Origin: Fulvivirga ligni
GTDB taxonomy: Bacteria > Bacteroidota > Bacteroidia > Cytophagales > Cyclobacteriaceae
Length of the DNA stretch: 64,000 nt
Reading direction: 5' to 3'
Assembly (NCBI RefSeq): GCF_021389935.1
Contig: NZ_CP089979.1
Coordinates: 2,957,001 to 3,021,000, forward strand
The notes beneath the pieces were generated by a model. It was not told the origin of the DNA. It was given only the letters and a program-made list of their open reading frames with translations, and made no database searches. Of this stretch, positions 9,075 through 17,401 are shown piece after piece; the first letter of the stretch is position 1, and each line of letters opens with the position of its first letter. Position numbers and translations under genes: made by a program.

Positions 9075-10367
9075 TTATTTTCCTTTGATTGTTGGTTGGC
9101 CGAGGATTTCTAAAAGAGCTTTGGCTTTTAAGAGGCACTCATCATATTCCTTCTCAGCAATGGCATCATAGGTGATGGCGCTTCCTACCTCAAAGGTAAG
9201 TGTCTGGCTGTTGGCATTATAAAGAAGGCTTCTAATCACTACGTTGAAATCGAAATCACCATTAGGAGTAATGTAACCCACGGCACCGGAGTACAGACCG
9301 CGTTTATTATTTTCGTACTGCTCTATCAGTTGCATTACCTTAACCTTCGGTGCACCTGTCATGCTGCCCATGGGGAAAGCATTTTTTATAGCGTCCACGA
9401 AATGAACCTCTGGCTTTATTGAGGAGGTGACAGTGGAAATCATTTGGTGCAGCTGGTTGAAAGTGTAGATGCCGAAAAGTTCCTCTGGCTTTACAGTGCC
9501 TGATATTGAGCTTCGGGCTAAATCATTACGAACCAGATCCACAATCATCATATTCTCAGCTAGCTCTTTTTTGTCATTTCTAAGTTGATGCTTGATATCT
9601 TCATCTTCTTCAAAAGAATGACCTCTTTTGGCAGTGCCTTTTATGGGTTGAGATACGAGTAAATTGCCCTCTTTCTTTAAGAACCTTTCGGGGCTGGCGC
9701 AAATGAGGTGGTTATCATTAAATCTATAGAAAGCTGAAAATGGAGTAGGGGACAACCTTTTTAATTCATGATAAGCTGCTAACGGTTTGAACCCCTGATG
9801 TTGAGCCCTGAAGTCAATGCAATAATTGATTTCATATATGTCACCTTCAACGATATGATCTTTCAGCTTTTCCACCTTATATATATACTCATCTCTACTA
9901 GTGCCAGCCGTAATCTCCGCAATGTGATTGTTAGCGGTTTTACTGATGTGAGTGGTTTCTATAAAATGAATGAGTTCAATAGGATCATTGTAGCTACTCA
10001 GCTCAACTGATTTGTCGCTCCAGGTGATGATGGTTTCAGGTATGAAAAATTCAATGTCTGGAAATTCTAGCCTGTCTACATTACTACTTGAAAGTTGTTC
10101 GGTGTGGTTTTTTAAGTCATAAGCTAAATGACCAAATAGCCAGTCTTTATGCTTGCCGTGGAAATTTTTAAGATCTTCAAAGGCATCATTTCCTGAGGTA
10201 AAAACCTTTTTGGTTCCGAATGCTAATATATTTTTAAAGCCCTGATGCGGAAATTTTATATGGCAGTGATCATAGAAGGCACAGTGATCATGAGTTGCAC
10301 CATATGCCAGTGCTTTTTCAATAAAAGCGTCAATATTATTAGGAGTGTATGTGTGCTGTTGCCTCAA
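9075..10367 (-). CDS. pabB: Aminodeoxychorismate synthase component I (PabB)
   Basis: Chorismate-utilising enzyme that forms 4-amino-4-deoxychorismate for folate synthesis. The C-terminal ~260 residues hold the family signatures, including PIKGTAKRG. The lysine here is the PabB-type residue; anthranilate synthase has PIAGT. ENMMIVDLVRNDLAR, FPMGSMTGAPKVKVMQLI and GLYSGAVGY follow. The N-terminal ~150 residues are the divergent family domain. The start is uncertain. TTG at 10367 is the only usual start codon near the beginning of homologous sequence, no internal Met occurs in the first ~40 residues, and no ATG was found for at least 12 codons upstream. PabA and PabC are not in the window. Confidence 0.9.
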   Translation of the reverse strand: MRQQHTYTPNNIDAFIEKALAYGATHDHCAFYDHCHIKFPHQGFKNILAFGTKKVFTSGNDAFEDLKNFHGKHKDWLFGHLAYDLKNHTEQLSSSNVDRLEFPDIEFFIPETIITWSDKSVELSSYNDPIELIHFIETTHISKTANNHIAEITAGTSRDEYIYKVEKLKDHIVEGDIYEINYCIDFRAQHQGFKPLAAYHELKRLSPTPFSAFYRFNDNHLICASPERFLKKEGNLLVSQPIKGTAKRGHSFEEDEDIKHQLRNDKKELAENMMIVDLVRNDLARSSISGTVKPEELFGIYTFNQLHQMISTVTSSIKPEVHFVDAIKNAFPMGSMTGAPKVKVMQLIEQYENNKRGLYSGAVGYITPNGDFDFNVVIRSLLYNANSQTLTFEVGSAITYDAIAEKEYDECLLKAKALLEILGQPTIKGK

Positions 10368-10385
10368 ATATTCGGAATCCTTATA

Positions 10386-10422
10386 AAAAATAAAACCGAT
10401 CCAAAATTAATTGAATCGGTTT
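10386..10422 (-). terminator. Terminator of the yceI gene
   Basis: AAACCGATCCAA (10393-10404) pairs with TTGAATCGGTTT (10411-10422) with one wobble. On the minus strand the hairpin is followed by a T-rich tract, 25 bp after the yceI stop. Confidence 0.7.
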
Positions 10423-10447
10423 AAGATTTTTCTATTCAGGCTATAAA

Positions 10448-11191
10448 TTACATAGCAGCAGCTTCAGAAGCTGAAATGTCAAAAGAAACATTCACAGTAT
10501 TGTAAATGAATTTATCTTTTGCTTTATCAACGGCTGTAGCTTCATCTCCGTAAGATAGACCCCACTGAGTTCTGTCAATGTTGAATTTAGCTTTTGCTTC
10601 TAGCTTATCACCTTCCATGCTTACTTGAGCTGGGAATGATACGCTTAAAGTTTTTCCTCTCATAGTAAGGTTTCCAGTTACTTTGTGAGTAGGAGAAGCT
10701 ACCATAAATTCTTTAGCATTAGCAGGCTTGTACTCAGAGTCATATTCTTTTTTCACTTTTACTGAATCCTCTTTGCTGTAAGGCTCTACAGAAGTGATTA
10801 CAAACTCAGCAGAAGGGTAGTTTTCAGTATCAAAGAAAACATCTGATTTTAAGTGAGCAACAAGTTTACCTTGCATATCTTCATCAGACTTTAAATCTTC
10901 GTTCTTAATGTTAGCAACATCTAAAGTAATAGTACCGCCTACGATATTTCCACCTTCAACAGCAATATTACCTTGGCTAATAGGAATAGTACCATCATGC
11001 TTACCGGTAGGCTTGCTACCAATCCACGCTACTGAGCTTTCCTCAGTGTTTACAGTATAGTCTTGAGAAGCTTCTACTTGTTCTACATCTTTGGCTTCAG
11101 AAACTTCAGCATCAGTTCCTTCTTTTTTCTGACCACATGAGGCCAAAATACCAGCTGATATTAAGAAAATAAATAAGCTGTTTTTCTTCAT
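10448..11191 (-). CDS. YceI-family lipoprotein
   Basis: The 247-residue protein starts with a lipoprotein signal ending in ILAS-C (Cys19), then an acidic linker to about residue 45. The YceI domain follows: YTVNTEESSVAWIGSKPTG, GTITLDVANIKNEDL, SDVFFDTENYPSAEFVITS, GNLTMRGKTLSVSFPA and FNIDRTQWGLSYG. YceI proteins are lipocalin-like barrels that bind long polyisoprenoids, and some are induced by light or stress together with carotenoid genes. The gene is monocistronic, with a textbook Bacteroidota promoter flanked by two GTTTAAAC palindromes and a terminator downstream. An internal DSVKVKKEYDSEY insertion lies within the barrel. The exact ligand is unknown. Confidence 0.93.
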   Translation of the reverse strand: MKKNSLFIFLISAGILASCGQKKEGTDAEVSEAKDVEQVEASQDYTVNTEESSVAWIGSKPTGKHDGTIPISQGNIAVEGGNIVGGTITLDVANIKNEDLKSDEDMQGKLVAHLKSDVFFDTENYPSAEFVITSVEPYSKEDSVKVKKEYDSEYKPANAKEFMVASPTHKVTGNLTMRGKTLSVSFPAQVSMEGDKLEAKAKFNIDRTQWGLSYGDEATAVDKAKDKFIYNTVNVSFDISASEAAAM

Positions 11192-11227
11192 TTCTAATGG
11201 TTTTAGTTTGGTTATTTGTATTGTTTC

Positions 11228-11237
11228 AGTTTAAACT
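11228..11237. promoter_or_regulatory. Palindrome AGTTTAAACT, candidate operator downstream of the yceI start site
   Basis: This perfect 10-bp palindrome lies about +5 to +14 from the predicted yceI transcription start. The same GTTTAAAC core recurs at 11281-11288, exactly 52 bp (about five helical turns) away on the other side of the promoter. Confidence 0.4.
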
Positions 11238-11246
11238 AATATACTA

Positions 11247-11275
11247 CAAAAGTATTAATTTAACTAAATATGCAA
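11247..11275 (-). promoter_or_regulatory. yceI promoter (Bacteroidota -33/-7)
   Basis: On the minus strand TTG (complement of 11273-11275), an 18-bp spacer and TACTTTTG (complement of 11247-11254) match TTG-N18-TAnnTTTG perfectly. Transcription should start near 11242, giving a leader of about 50 nt. Confidence 0.75.
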
Positions 11276-11280
11276 TACTT

Positions 11281-11288
11281 GTTTAAAC
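11281..11288. promoter_or_regulatory. Palindrome GTTTAAAC, candidate operator upstream of the yceI -33 box
   Basis: The motif sits in CTTGTTTAAACATT, between the yceI -33 box and the divergent start at 11297, so it could act on both genes. A close relative, CTTGTTTAACATT, occurs in the leader of the ECF sigma gene at the head of the carotenoid operon (complement of 44979-44992). Confidence 0.4.
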
Positions 11289-11296
11289 ATTAAATT

Positions 11297-11806
11297 ATGG
11301 CAATAATAAAAAAAATAAGAGGTTTTTCACCGCAAATGGGTAAAGATTGTTTTTTGGCTGATAACGCAGTAGTGGTGGGTGAGGTTACGATGGGTGACAA
11401 CTGTACGGTTTGGTTTAACGCAGTGGTGAGAGGTGATGTAAATTCGATCATTATAGGTAATGATACTAATATACAAGATGGCGCCATTATACATTGTACT
11501 TATGAAAAAGCGAAGACGGTAATAGGTAACAAGGTATCTATTGCTCATGGAGCTATTGTTCATGGTTGTACTATAGAAGATAATGTGCTAATAGGAATGG
11601 GTGCAGTAATCATGGATGATGCCGTGGTTAAAACCGGATCAGTTATAGCCGCAGGTGCCATTGTACTACCTGGTACAATAGTGGAAGAGGGAAACGTTTA
11701 TGCGGGTATTCCGGCCAAAAAGGTGAAGGATACAGGAGCCCATATGAAAGAGGTGATAGAGCGTACGGCAAGGAACTATCCGATGTACGCAAAATGGTAT
11801 AATTAA
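11297..11806 (+). CDS. Gamma-carbonic anhydrase family protein (left-handed beta-helix)
   Basis: The 169-residue hexapeptide-repeat protein is of the YrdA/PaaY type. The repeats run as [LIV]G-x4 turns from about residue 20 to 150. The zinc ligands of gamma-carbonic anhydrases are present as H66 (IIHCT), H84 and H89 (IAHGAIVHG), with R45 and D47 in VVRGDVNSI. Such proteins bind a metal and may hydrate CO2, though many relatives show little activity. It ends with a helix containing ERTARNYPMYAKWY. It is transcribed divergently from yceI and shares its 105-bp control region. Confidence 0.93.
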   Translation: MAIIKKIRGFSPQMGKDCFLADNAVVVGEVTMGDNCTVWFNAVVRGDVNSIIIGNDTNIQDGAIIHCTYEKAKTVIGNKVSIAHGAIVHGCTIEDNVLIGMGAVIMDDAVVKTGSVIAAGAIVLPGTIVEEGNVYAGIPAKKVKDTGAHMKEVIERTARNYPMYAKWYN

Positions 11807-11968
11807 AAATTTTTTAATATAAAAATGCACTCACGGAAGAGGGGTATTTAATTCTTACAAAGGCTGTTAAAGGGAAGGAAAGATTGTGAAATTTTATGCT
11901 TGTTATTATTCAGAATTTCTTTTAATTTATATTACGAGTCTTTAAATAAATAATGATAATAGTTTTTT

Positions 11969-12532
11969 ATGGGCCACTTAAATAAAGGATATGATGAGCA
12001 GGTACTGCAAGAGTACCTGGAAAAGATGAGGAAAGCAGGTACCAATCATGTGGTGGTAGAGTCAGATGACAATTCTGATGAGTATGTTAATTTTTACTTT
12101 GTGGGTAAGTATGAAGGTAGAGATGTTATTTATGATGCCGTTCTTTACACTTTACGCTTACATCATAACAGTGAACTGTATGAAATAGCAGAGCATAGAG
12201 CTGCTAAGCATTTTCCTGAATTTAAAAGTATTAAGTACGAGGAAGATGAAAACGGAGATCTTGAAGTTTTAGATCCTTTAGAGGAAGAAATTGGCCTTTT
12301 TATGGCAGAGGTAATTACCGAGCTTGAAGAAGAGGGCGAAATCAGGGTGAAAGAGCATGTGGAGCTAGATCCAAATGTGAATTTCGGAGTGGGGTTAGAT
12401 GCTGGCCTTAACGTGGATAAAATTTCAAAGGATGTTATCACCAAGTTTGTGAAGAGCTATAATGAAGATAGTTTAAAACTTGATGACACCCTTTATGCTT
12501 TTCAAACAGAAGATGAAGAGCTTGTAAAATAA
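11969..12532 (+). CDS. Acidic protein of unknown function upstream of a rhomboid protease
   Basis: The 187-residue protein has no signal peptide or membrane segment and is strongly acidic. Visible stretches are HVVVESDDNSDEYVNFYFVG, VIYDAVLYTLRLHHNSELYE and IGLFMAEVITELEEEGEI. The central part reads like an alpha/beta domain followed by a long acidic helix. I do not recognise it beyond similar short proteins of Cytophagales. The rhomboid gene starts 12 bp downstream, so the two are probably co-transcribed. The 162 bp upstream are AT-rich, with no clear promoter. Confidence 0.75.
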   Translation: MGHLNKGYDEQVLQEYLEKMRKAGTNHVVVESDDNSDEYVNFYFVGKYEGRDVIYDAVLYTLRLHHNSELYEIAEHRAAKHFPEFKSIKYEEDENGDLEVLDPLEEEIGLFMAEVITELEEEGEIRVKEHVELDPNVNFGVGLDAGLNVDKISKDVITKFVKSYNEDSLKLDDTLYAFQTEDEELVK

Positions 12533-12544
12533 TCATGTCAATGT

Positions 12545-13252
12545 ATGGAAAAGTCAGGGGTTAAACTTAGAAGAAGTATATATTATACCCTGGCTTTTGT
12601 TGCATTTATATGGATCATTAAGATCATAGAATATACCTTTCATTATAATTTCGGAGATTACGGCATCTTGCCCAGAACGCTCAGTGGTTCCATTGGCATT
12701 TTTACCGCTCCACTTATACATGGTGATGTTTTTCACCTTCTTTCTAATACCTTCCCGCTGATAACCTTAGGTGTAGGTATATTTTATTTCTATGATAAAA
12801 TAGCCCCAACAGTATTGCTTCTCATCTATTTGATGACTGGCTTTTGGGTTTGGGTGGCAGCCAGAGAAGCTTATCACATAGGAGCCAGCGGCCTGGTGTA
12901 TGGCATGCTGACTTTTCTTTTATTCAGCGGTTTTCTTAAAAAAGATACCAAGTCATTAGCCTTATCATTTATAGTATTACTGCTTTACGGAGGATCTTTC
13001 TTTACAGGGATCATTCCGGGGGATCATACTGTAAGTTGGGAGTCACACCTCATGGGTGCTTTAGCAGGGCTTTTTTGCGCGGTTTATTTTAGAAATTATA
13101 CCATCGACGGGAAGGTTAAAAAGACAACTTTAAAAAGAGCAGAGTCTCAATATATATATCATTATACAGATGAAGATATCAAATCTGAAAATGATGATGA
13201 GGAGCCACCTTCCTCAAATATAATTTATACTGTAAATTCTCCTTTTAAATAG
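12545..13252 (+). CDS. Rhomboid-family intramembrane serine protease
   Basis: Cleaves membrane-protein helices within the bilayer. The 235-residue protein has about six membrane segments. The hallmark residues are H64 and N68 in HLLSN after the L1 loop, the catalytic Ser115 in GASG (113-116), and His168 in SHLMGALAG. The family's WR motif in L1 is not obvious. The last ~50 residues are a charged cytosolic tail. It follows the acidic protein by 12 bp. The substrate is unknown. Confidence 0.94.
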   Translation: MEKSGVKLRRSIYYTLAFVAFIWIIKIIEYTFHYNFGDYGILPRTLSGSIGIFTAPLIHGDVFHLLSNTFPLITLGVGIFYFYDKIAPTVLLLIYLMTGFWVWVAAREAYHIGASGLVYGMLTFLLFSGFLKKDTKSLALSFIVLLLYGGSFFTGIIPGDHTVSWESHLMGALAGLFCAVYFRNYTIDGKVKKTTLKRAESQYIYHYTDEDIKSENDDEEPPSSNIIYTVNSPFK

Positions 13253-13353
13253 TTCATCCGAGCAAAATCTGCACGATCTGAAAATGAAGATTAGCAATTC
13301 TCTATAATCTTTATTTTATTTGCCGACTAATTTTAAATTAAAAAGTTAATAAG

Positions 13354-13980
13354 GTGAAAAATCTATCTTTAGTGCTTAATGTCATTCTGATCATTGCGGT
13401 TGGTGTGTTATATGTATTACATTTTAATACAGATCACAGTGAAGAAACGAAAGAAGCGGGAATTTTGCAGGCATCAGAATATTCGGTTGCTTATATTAAC
13501 TCAGATTCTTTAGTGAAGAACTATGAGCTTTTCCAAAAGAAGCAAGAAGAGTTAACTGCAAAGTCTGAGAAGTTGCAAAAAGAATATCAAGCAAGAGCAG
13601 AAGGCTTACAGAAAGAAGTGAATGATTATCAGAGAAATGTGAATAACCTAACTATCGGTCAGGCGAAAGCAGTGGAAGAAAATCTGATGAAGAAGCAACA
13701 AAATTTGAGAATGTACCAGGAAGGTCTATCTCAGCAGATTATGCAAGATCAGTCTAAAATGAATGAAGAGATTTATACCAAGATTTCTGGTTTCTTAAAA
13801 GACTATAGCAGCAAAAGAGGATTAGAGCTTGTGGTTCAATATACTCCTGGTAGTGATATTCTTTATGCTAATGACAGCATGAACATCACAACTAATGTAA
13901 TAAAAGGATTGAATGAAGCATATAATGCTGAGCTTAATGCACCTAAAGTAGCTGAGACTGACTCTGTTAGCGCTGAGTAA
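13354..13980 (+). CDS. OmpH/Skp-family periplasmic chaperone
   Basis: Holdase that carries unfolded outer-membrane proteins. The start is GTG at 13354, chosen because it gives an uncleaved signal anchor (residues 4-22, LVLNVILIIAVGVLYVLHF). The Skp core follows: SVAYINSDSLVKNYELF, a long coiled coil (residues 60-145, rich in K, E and Q) and a final strand LELVVQYTPGSDILYAND. Skp proper has a cleavable signal; here the protein is probably anchored in the inner membrane. The gene ends at a strong terminator. Confidence 0.92.
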   Translation: MKNLSLVLNVILIIAVGVLYVLHFNTDHSEETKEAGILQASEYSVAYINSDSLVKNYELFQKKQEELTAKSEKLQKEYQARAEGLQKEVNDYQRNVNNLTIGQAKAVEENLMKKQQNLRMYQEGLSQQIMQDQSKMNEEIYTKISGFLKDYSSKRGLELVVQYTPGSDILYANDSMNITTNVIKGLNEAYNAELNAPKVAETDSVSAE

Positions 13981-14000
13981 TCGGTATATAAAAGTATAAA

Positions 14001-14034
14001 AAAAGCCCGTCCTTATAAAGGATGGGCTTTTTTT
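14001..14034 (+). terminator. Terminator after the OmpH gene
   Basis: AAAGCCCGTCCTT and AAGGATGGGCTTT form a 13-bp stem with one G-U pair and a 3-nt loop, followed by a T-run, about 20 bp after the stop. Confidence 0.9.
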
Positions 14035-14070
14035 ATACAAATGGATTGTATATTACATCTAGTATGCATA

Positions 14071-14094
14071 TATTTTGAAGTATTTTTCAAAATA
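14071..14094 (+). promoter_or_regulatory. 9-bp inverted repeat immediately before the 14099 gene
   Basis: TATTTTGAA (14071-14079) and TTCAAAATA (14086-14094) are perfect arms around a 6-nt spacer, ending 4 bp before the start codon. It could be an operator or a leader hairpin masking the start. Confidence 0.4.
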
Positions 14095-14098
14095 GAAA

Positions 14099-17000
14099 AT
14101 GTTTAAGGCCTTATTTTTAGCTCTCAATGTAAGAAAGGAGGAGGAGAAGCAGGTTTTGTTGCTGTTGGGTAATGGTTTCTTCATGGGGATATTCCTGGCT
14201 ACCTACCAAATTAGTGCAGAAACTCTCTTTCTAAACCGACTAGAGGAGTACCTGAAAGAAGCGATTATGGTTTCAGGTTTTCTTGGTATAGGGGTAACTG
14301 CTCTCTTTGCTACATTACAGACACGTATTGACTTCTCGAAGCTTGCCCTGGGGAACCTCCTGGGGATATTCATATTTACCGCTGGTATTTATCTCTTATT
14401 CAGGTTTGGTAATCCTGCCTGGCAAGATATAATGGTATTTATGATGTTCGCCATGATAGGCCCTATGCTCGCAGTAGCTTTACTCGGATTTTGGGGTGTA
14501 TTCGGAAGAATGTTTGACCTTAGACAGTCTAAAAGAATAATCGGCGGGATAGATATAGGACAGCTTTCGGCGTCAATATTAATATCTTTTTCAATTCCAT
14601 TTCTAGAGCCGCTTTTACCCAATACTACTTCATATTTATTAATAAGTGGTGTCTGTGTTTTGCTTTCACTGGTTTTCCTGGTATTAATCACCCGTAGATA
14701 TGATCTAAAGCAGGCGGAGGTTTCATCCAGTAAAACAGAGGCTGCAGGCACTAGTTTAGGTCAACTAGCTAAAAATAAGTATGTTAGGCTGCTTTCAACG
14801 TTCCTGTTGTTCTCGATGGTAGCTTTTACCTTGGTGCAATATTCATTTCAAAATGTAGTGGCGCAGCAATATCCTGATGAAGGCGAGCTCAGAAACTTTC
14901 TGGCTATTTTCAATGGATCTATACTGGTACTCAGTTTCCTCCTGCAAACCTTCGTAAATGATAAAATTATTGGAGAGTATGGTCTTCAGGTATCTTTGTT
15001 GGTGCTGCCGATCATTTTAGGTTTACTCACCATTGGAGCTATTGTGTCAGGAACAATGTTTGGATATTCTCCTTCTGCAGGCACGTTCTTTATATGGTTT
15101 TTCTTGTTTGTAGCGTTGAGTCGCTTGTTCAACTTCTCCCTTCGAGACTCTTTGGAGAATCCTACCTTCAAACTCTATTTCATGCCGCTGGATAACAGAA
15201 TTAGGTTTGATATTCAGACCAAAGTGGAAGGTGTGGTAAACGAGGCTTCCAGGTTTATAGGGGGACTACTCATCATAGGACTATCATTACTTTCATTTTT
15301 TGAGCTTATCCACTATTCATTTGCCCTTGTCTTTATTTTAGTTGGCTATTTTATACTCATAGGCAAATTATATTCTGAGTATAGAAACAGAATTAGATTG
15401 AAACTTCAAGATCAGCAAGACTCTTTTGATATTGATGTTCTCAGTCCACAAGAAAGGCTTTTAAATAAACTGAACACTACCTTAAAAAGTGGCCATTCTA
15501 ACAAGGCGGTATTTTCTTATAAACTGCTTGAAAAGTTAGACCCACATAATATACCCAAATATATCAATGCCCTGATGGGTAACGGTACCCGAGCGTTACA
15601 GGATTTTGCTCAAAATAAAATGAATGAGATCAAAGGTATCTCAGTTTCTGACCGCTATGTTATTAATATGTCTAGCGACAAGGATAAAAGTGGGAAGAGG
15701 TTAGTAAGTGGTACCGACATTTTAGACTTATTACAGTCAGGTAATGTTACCAAGGCCAGGTTAAGCAAGCTTTGCAAATCGGAAAATAGTGAGGATAGGC
15801 AATATGCTTCCGAGCTATTAGGAAATAGCGAAGACATGGAAAATATCTCTTTCTTAATTGAGCTTTTGCATGATTTAGATCCTAAAGTAAGAAACAGTGC
15901 CATTAAAACTGCTCAGAAGAAATATAACCATGAGGTGCTTAATGCATTGATTGAGAACTTAAGTTATTCTGCTTATAGTATTCAGGCTGGAAATACCCTG
16001 ACTTTTATTGGAAAGGAAGCTCTGCAGGCGTTAGATGCTGCCTTTTATAAATCAGGACAGTCTTATCAGGTCATGCTCAAAGTGGTGCAAATTATCGGTA
16101 GAATAGGAGGGGATGATGCTAAAGAACTACTTTGGAATAAAATAGATTTCCCAGATAAGTTGCTGATGTCTCAGGTGCTATTGGCCTTAGGTATGAGTGA
16201 ATTTAAGGCTAGTGTTAGTCAGATACCACGTATAAAGTACGGTATAGAATCAGATATTGAAGATATAGCCTGGAATATTGGGGCTATTACTGAGGTTACT
16301 CTGGAGCATTTCGGGAAGGAGATAAAGCAAGCGTTGGAGGAGGAAATCCTATATGATATTGAGCACATATACATGCTGTTATCCATGCTTTATGATACTA
16401 AATCTATCCAGCTGGTAAAGCAGAACATTGAGAGCGGTACCAATGAAGGTGTTACCTATGCTATTGAGCTGCTAGATGTTTTCCTTTCTGAAGACTTAAA
16501 ACAGCGAATTATTCCTGTATTAGATGATCTTAACTTTGCCGAGAAGTCGAGAAAGCTGGAGCTATATTATCCGAGACAAAGACTGGATTCAAGATTGGTG
16601 CTTAAGTTCTTGTTAAACAGAGATTTCGCTCAAACTAATCGTTGGACCAAGGCGTGTATCATATTCCAGATAGGCCTCTTAAAAATCAATGATTTTTCTT
16701 ACGATCTCATAGCTAACATATTTAATCCAGATAGTCTTATCAGAGAAATAGCAGCCTGGGCATTGTTCGAGATTGACCCGACACTTTATGTAAACAATGT
16801 TAAAAGACTAGATAAAAACATAAAGAGGGATTTAGATGAACTTGTATTGTCATACAACAAGAAAAAGAGGGGATGGCGATCTCTTAAGTTTGAAAAAATT
16901 ATATTCCTTAAAAATATACCTGTATTTAAAGGTGTGTATGGCCTCACTATAGCCGGGGTGGTGGATGTTATAGAAGAGATATTACTTCCAGAGGGAGAGA

Positions 17001-17263
17001 CATTGGCGGTGGATGAAACTTACAATGATAATTTTTATATCGTTTATTCTGGCTCCATTAATGTCTATGAGGATGGTAAGGTAAAAGGCGATACTAAAAC
17101 AGGAGAATTTATAGGAGAGTTAATCACTTCTTCTAAAAACATAAGCTCTCACCTGATTATAGCAGTGAGAGACACGGTATTATTTAGAATTAAGAAAGAT
17201 AACTTTTATGAGCTGCTTGCAGATGATGTGCAGTTGGCTGATAAAATTGTTGAGTATGTATAG
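14099..17263 (+). CDS. Membrane protein: transporter-like N-terminus fused to HEAT repeats and a cyclic-nucleotide-binding-like domain
   Basis: The product has 1,054 residues. Residues ~1-430 contain about 10-12 membrane segments with the general look of MFS/ATP-ADP translocase (NTT)-like carriers. Residues ~440-900 are cytosolic helices with HEAT-type repeats, for example SFLIELLHDLDPKVRNSAIK and IREIAAWALFEIDP. Residues ~925-1054 resemble a CAP/cNMP-binding beta-roll, with LKNIPVFKGV, LLPEGETL, FYIVYSGSINVYEDGKV and GEFIGELI. The usual PBC arginine motif for phosphate binding is not evident, so a ligand is uncertain. The architecture suggests gating of membrane transport by a cytosolic sensor. 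The gene is followed 138 bp later by the STAND-WD40 gene on the same strand. Confidence 0.8.
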   Translation: MFKALFLALNVRKEEEKQVLLLLGNGFFMGIFLATYQISAETLFLNRLEEYLKEAIMVSGFLGIGVTALFATLQTRIDFSKLALGNLLGIFIFTAGIYLLFRFGNPAWQDIMVFMMFAMIGPMLAVALLGFWGVFGRMFDLRQSKRIIGGIDIGQLSASILISFSIPFLEPLLPNTTSYLLISGVCVLLSLVFLVLITRRYDLKQAEVSSSKTEAAGTSLGQLAKNKYVRLLSTFLLFSMVAFTLVQYSFQNVVAQQYPDEGELRNFLAIFNGSILVLSFLLQTFVNDKIIGEYGLQVSLLVLPIILGLLTIGAIVSGTMFGYSPSAGTFFIWFFLFVALSRLFNFSLRDSLENPTFKLYFMPLDNRIRFDIQTKVEGVVNEASRFIGGLLIIGLSLLSFFELIHYSFALVFILVGYFILIGKLYSEYRNRIRLKLQDQQDSFDIDVLSPQERLLNKLNTTLKSGHSNKAVFSYKLLEKLDPHNIPKYINALMGNGTRALQDFAQNKMNEIKGISVSDRYVINMSSDKDKSGKRLVSGTDILDLLQSGNVTKARLSKLCKSENSEDRQYASELLGNSEDMENISFLIELLHDLDPKVRNSAIKTAQKKYNHEVLNALIENLSYSAYSIQAGNTLTFIGKEALQALDAAFYKSGQSYQVMLKVVQIIGRIGGDDAKELLWNKIDFPDKLLMSQVLLALGMSEFKASVSQIPRIKYGIESDIEDIAWNIGAITEVTLEHFGKEIKQALEEEILYDIEHIYMLLSMLYDTKSIQLVKQNIESGTNEGVTYAIELLDVFLSEDLKQRIIPVLDDLNFAEKSRKLELYYPRQRLDSRLVLKFLLNRDFAQTNRWTKACIIFQIGLLKINDFSYDLIANIFNPDSLIREIAAWALFEIDPTLYVNNVKRLDKNIKRDLDELVLSYNKKKRGWRSLKFEKIIFLKNIPVFKGVYGLTIAGVVDVIEEILLPEGETLAVDETYNDNFYIVYSGSINVYEDGKVKGDTKTGEFIGELITSSKNISSHLIIAVRDTVLFRIKKDNFYELLADDVQLADKIVEYV

Positions 17264-17401
17264 GTTGATGGTCACAAATTATAGTTTTCTTAGCTTTTGT
17301 ATGCTTAATAAATTTATTTTAAGTAGTTTGTGCTTTTGTTTTTTATTTAAGTTGTTACAATATTGTTCTTACTTTTTGAACTGTAGATTAGTCCGCACTG
17401 A

